From: Allobosea sp. WAO
Lineage (GTDB): Bacteria; Pseudomonadota; Alphaproteobacteria; Rhizobiales; Beijerinckiaceae
Assembly: GCF_001509835.1 (NCBI RefSeq)
Contig: NZ_JXTJ01000008.1
Location: 62,001 to 126,000, forward strand
DNA: 64,000 bases
Reading direction: 5' to 3'
This document shows, in pieces, positions 61,081 through 64,000 of this stretch. The position numbers and the translations under genes are program-made. The notes under the pieces were generated by a model, which worked only from the letters and a program-made list of their open reading frames with translations, did no database searches and was not told where the DNA came from. Position 1 is the stretch's first letter. Each line of letters opens with the position of its first letter.

Positions 61081-61938
61081 CTAGAGCGAAGCGATCGCTT
61101 CGCCCGGCGTGGCTTTCGGCGCCCTCACTATCGCGATCGCGGCGTTGAGCTCCGCCCCGTAGAGGAAGATAGCGGCCAGCCAGTACAGGAAGACAAGTGC
61201 GATCATCGCCGTCGCGAGGCCGGCATAGGTCGTGACATAGGCGCCGGCGAAGGAGTCGAGATACCAGCCGAAGCCGAGCCCGCCGACCAGCCAGACCGCG
61301 AGCGTCATCAATATTCCCGGCCACATCTCGCCGATATGCGGCGCTCTCGCCGGCAACAGCTTGTGGGCGACGCAGAGAGCCAGCACGATCACCACCGTCG
61401 CCGCCGACAGGCGCAGGAAGGCCTGCAGGAAGCCGAGCGGCGCCAGCGCCGGCACGTAGCCGACGACGCCGCGCCAGATCAGCGGCCCGAGCACGACCAG
61501 TAGGGAAAAGGCCAGCATGAAGAAGGCGCCGCCGATCACATAGACGATCGACTCCAGTCGGGTGCGCCACCAGGAGCGCCATTCATAGGCCTCATAGGCC
61601 CGGTTCAGCCCGATCCGCAGCGCCTCGACACCGGAGGAGGAGAAGTACAGCGCCAGCACGGCGCCGAGCGTCAGCGCGTCCCGGCGCACCGCGGTCAGCA
61701 CCGAGCGGACCTCGCGCGCGATCGGCTCGGCGATCTCGCGCGGCCAGGCCTCGAGCAGAAGCTGCGCCGCCTCGTCGGCCGCCGCCTGCGAGCCGAACAG
61801 GCCGCCGAGCGCCGTGACGATGATCAGGAAGGGAAACAGCGACATCAGCACCGAAAGCGCGATGTGGCTGGCGATCGCCCAACCGTCATGGGCGATGAAG
61901 CGCTCGAAGGCGATGGCGGGGGCGGAGAGCAGGGACAT
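61081..61938 (-). CDS. YihY/BrkB-family membrane protein
   Basis: A 285-residue inner membrane protein with about six spans. Family features: SLFPFLIIVTALGGLFG, LYFSSSGVEALRIGLNRAYEA and WPGILMTLAVWLVGGLGFGWYL. Role unproven; members were once called ribonuclease BN. Confidence 0.88.
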   Translation of the reverse strand: MSLLSAPAIAFERFIAHDGWAIASHIALSVLMSLFPFLIIVTALGGLFGSQAAADEAAQLLLEAWPREIAEPIAREVRSVLTAVRRDALTLGAVLALYFSSSGVEALRIGLNRAYEAYEWRSWWRTRLESIVYVIGGAFFMLAFSLLVVLGPLIWRGVVGYVPALAPLGFLQAFLRLSAATVVIVLALCVAHKLLPARAPHIGEMWPGILMTLAVWLVGGLGFGWYLDSFAGAYVTTYAGLATAMIALVFLYWLAAIFLYGAELNAAIAIVRAPKATPGEAIASL

Positions 61939-62084
61939 CGGCAGGCTCTATAGGGCAGGCGGCGATTGTCACAGCTTCGCTGCCGCTGGCAAGCCGGGAA
62001 GGCGCGGGGCACATGCCGTCACGGCGTCCGCGGCGGCGACAAGGCCCTGCTTCCAGCGTATCAGGCCTTCGGAAAGGTCGCCCG

Positions 62085-62969
62085 ATGTTCGACTCGCCGC
62101 TCGCCCTGCGCCTCGCGCCGGTGCTCTTCGTCTTCCTCTGGTCGAGCGGCTGGATCGTCGCCGGCTACTCCGCCCGGCATTCGGACGCGCTGACCTTCCT
62201 GTCGCTGCGCTTCGCCTGCGCCTTCGTCGCGCTCGCCGCGCTGTCCGTCGCCGTCGGGGCGCCCTGGCCGAAGGGACGGCGTGCCTGGATCGATTGCGCC
62301 ATCGCCGGCATCCTGCTGCACGCGCTCTATCTCGGTGGGGTCTGGTGGGCGGTGCGCCATGGCCTGCCGGCCGGCATCTCCGGCCTGATCGCCGGGCTGC
62401 AGCCGGTGCTGACGGCTCTTTTCGCCCCGCTGATCGTCGGCGAGTGGATCTCGCCGGTGCGCTGGGCCGGAATCGTCTGCGGCTTCCTCGGCATCGGACT
62501 CGTGCTGGAGCCGAAGCTCGTCGGCGTCGAGCCCGAGGCGCTGCACGCCGTGCTCGTGCCGATCGTGGTCAATGTCATCGGCATGTTCGCCGTCACCTTG
62601 GGCTCGTTCTGGCAGAAGGCGCGCATCGTCTCCGGCGACCTGCGCACCGTGACGGCGGTGCAATACGCCGCCGCCTTCCTGTTCACACTGCCCTTCGCCT
62701 TCCTGCTCGAGCCGATGCGGATGGAGTGGAACCTGACGATGACGCTGGTGCTCGCCTGGTCGGTGCTGGCGCTCTCGCTCGGCGGCATCGGCCTTTATCT
62801 GATCCTGATCCGCCGCGGCCAGGTCTCGCGCACCGCGACTTTCCTTTTTCTCGTGCCGCCGGCGGTGGCGGTCGAGGCTTGGCTGCTCTTCGGCGAGACC
62901 CTCTCGCCGATCCAGATGGTCGGCATGGCGGTCGCCGTTCTCGGCGTCGTCCTCGCCAGCCGAAAATAG
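62085..62969 (+). CDS. EamA-family (DMT) transporter
   Basis: A 294-residue transporter with ten predicted spans in two EamA repeats (about 8-135 and 150-290). FLWSSGWIVAGYSARHSDALTFLSLR is the family opening. It probably exports amino acids or other metabolites. GGAAAGG precedes ATG 62085. Confidence 0.9.
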   Translation: MFDSPLALRLAPVLFVFLWSSGWIVAGYSARHSDALTFLSLRFACAFVALAALSVAVGAPWPKGRRAWIDCAIAGILLHALYLGGVWWAVRHGLPAGISGLIAGLQPVLTALFAPLIVGEWISPVRWAGIVCGFLGIGLVLEPKLVGVEPEALHAVLVPIVVNVIGMFAVTLGSFWQKARIVSGDLRTVTAVQYAAAFLFTLPFAFLLEPMRMEWNLTMTLVLAWSVLALSLGGIGLYLILIRRGQVSRTATFLFLVPPAVAVEAWLLFGETLSPIQMVGMAVAVLGVVLASRK

Positions 62970-62973
62970 CGCC

Positions 62974-63906
62974 TCAGGCGCCGAGCGACGTTGTGACGAT
63001 CTTCAGCGCGGCCTCAATCGCGGCCTTGTCGGGCTTGCCGGAGAGCGCGGCCTCGACGGTCTTCGCCGCGGTGGCGTCGGCGAGCATCGGCTCTGCGGCC
63101 GCCAGCCAGGCGCCGGCGGCGCGCCGCAATGCGGCAGGGCGGGCTTCGTCGCTTGCGTTGGCGGCCTTGCCCAGCGCATCCCGCAGCAGCGCCAGGCTCG
63201 CCTTGTCGAGCGCGGCTGCAACGGCGGCTGCCTCGGCCTCGGGCCAGCCTTGCTTGACGAGCGCCTCCTGCCCCCTCGCCAGCGCGGCGAAGAGAGCCTC
63301 GTCGATCGCCTTGCCGCCTTCCACGCCTTCGACTGCCGCGAAGCCGGCATGCTTGCCGTCGGGGCCGAGATAGAAGGCGAAGATCTCGTTCCAGTTCTTC
63401 GGCGCGCCATTGGTCAGCGCCCAGTTGGCTGGCGAGGCCTTTGCCTTGCGCTGCGCCTCGCCGAGCTCGTAGCGCGCCCAGTTGATCACCAGAGCCGGCG
63501 ATGCACCGTCGAGGAAGGCGATACGCTCGCCCGCCGATAGATTGGCGAACCGGCCCGAGCCGCCGAGCGCCGCCGTCCAGGCATGGGCCTGGAAGGAGGG
63601 CGAGCCGAAATGCTTCGTTGCGCGCGGCAGATAGCCGGAGAGCCTGCCATTGTAGTCGTCGCCAAAGCGCAGCAGCGAATGCTTCGGGAAGTTTTTGCCA
63701 TAGGCGTAGAGCTCGAGCGCGTGCGCCCAGGCCGGCGGCGACGCCTTCAGGAAGCCGTCGAGATCGCGCAGATCGGCCCCGAGCTGATTGTGCTCGCGCA
63801 CATCGGAGGCCGTCGTGAATGGGCCGTGGGAGAGCTGCCAGGGTTCGCGCGCCGTGGCCGGGGCGCAGAATGCGAGCGACAGGGCCAGGGCGCAGCGGGC
63901 GAGCAT
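62974..63906 (-). CDS. Secreted protein of unknown function
   Basis: A 310-residue protein with a signal peptide (1-19, ending ATA). The mature part is a mix of helices with GPFTTASDVREHNQLGADLRDLDGF and ASPPAWAHALELYAYGKNFPKHS; the last third (about 230-310) is nearly pure Ala-rich helix. ATG 63906 has GGAGG eight bases upstream; ATG 63921 is an alternative. Four bases separate its stop from the end of the EamA gene. No family is recognised. Confidence 0.7.
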   Translation of the reverse strand: MLARCALALSLAFCAPATAREPWQLSHGPFTTASDVREHNQLGADLRDLDGFLKASPPAWAHALELYAYGKNFPKHSLLRFGDDYNGRLSGYLPRATKHFGSPSFQAHAWTAALGGSGRFANLSAGERIAFLDGASPALVINWARYELGEAQRKAKASPANWALTNGAPKNWNEIFAFYLGPDGKHAGFAAVEGVEGGKAIDEALFAALARGQEALVKQGWPEAEAAAVAAALDKASLALLRDALGKAANASDEARPAALRRAAGAWLAAAEPMLADATAAKTVEAALSGKPDKAAIEAALKIVTTSLGA

Positions 63907-64000
63907 GACGAAAACCTCCATGTGAAGACCGCGAGCATACAGGCAAAAAGCGTGCATTAAAGTATTGATTTCGCTTGATATTTTAGAATCATTTCAATGA

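Noticed and set aside
1-64000. CRISPR array, integrase, transposase or rRNA
   Set aside because: No regularly spaced repeats, recombinase motifs or rRNA sequences were seen.

Overview
The window reads as chromosome of an alphaproteobacterium of the Hyphomicrobiales (Rhizobiales), most like a Bosea-type organism. Evidence for this is the high G+C, the divergent lysC/ubiG pair, a crotonyl-CoA carboxylase/reductase of the ethylmalonyl-CoA pathway, an Omp25/Omp31-type porin-like protein, and a rhizobial two-hairpin intergenic repeat at 42026-42140. The genus is inferred from protein style only.

Bases 1 to about 12400 are accessory DNA that looks like the early or cargo part of a prophage or related mobile element. 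It holds many short genes of unknown function, four very short genes not listed as long reading frames, an SOS-associated (HMCES/YedK) peptidase, a cold-shock protein with its own promoter and terminator, and a frameshifted small gene. Its most striking part is a minus-strand run of 11 genes (12396 down to 8296) in which nearly every stop overlaps the next start. This run includes a PP-loop enzyme of the PAPS-reductase family with a cysteine cluster. No integrase, capsid, terminase or portal gene is visible, so the rest of any element must lie to the left. The right edge is probably in the gene-poor stretch 12397-12843.

Bases 12844 to 17336 return to ordinary chromosome: an amino-acid-type periplasmic binding protein, two small proteins, tRNA-Ser(GCU), a zinc alcohol dehydrogenase and a tandem universal stress protein. 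A fragment of an Rrf2-type regulator follows.

Bases 17656 to 24752 form a copper-handling locus. A response regulator and histidine kinase are followed by a structural operon: small lipoprotein, TolC-like outer membrane protein, CopA-like multicopper oxidase, cupredoxin, CusF-like protein, a four-cysteine secreted protein and a DUF411 protein. The same direct-repeat motif lies about 81-83 bases before the first start codon of each transcription unit, suggesting one OmpR-type regulator controls both.

Bases 24820 to 34798 hold an amidase, a LysR regulator with a perfect inverted repeat in the divergent promoter region, an alpha/beta-hydrolase-fold protein lacking its nucleophile serine, an RND efflux pair with a terminator, an outer membrane beta-barrel protein and a DUF3108 protein. 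Bases 35254 to 43678 hold a 1211-residue autotransporter, a threonine-synthase-like PLP enzyme and a complete polar amino acid ABC importer.

Bases 43761 to 64000 are metabolic and housekeeping: an acyl-CoA dehydrogenase with its phosphotransferase partner, a protein kinase fused to a universal stress domain beside a metallophosphoesterase, a phytanoyl-CoA dioxygenase-like protein, a CYTH-CHAD protein, an aldehyde dehydrogenase, lysC, ubiG, DUF4180, a LuxR-type regulator, ccr, an acetamidase/formamidase, two coupled GNAT acetyltransferases (one AAC(6')-like), a YihY-type membrane protein, an EamA exporter and a secreted protein of unknown function.
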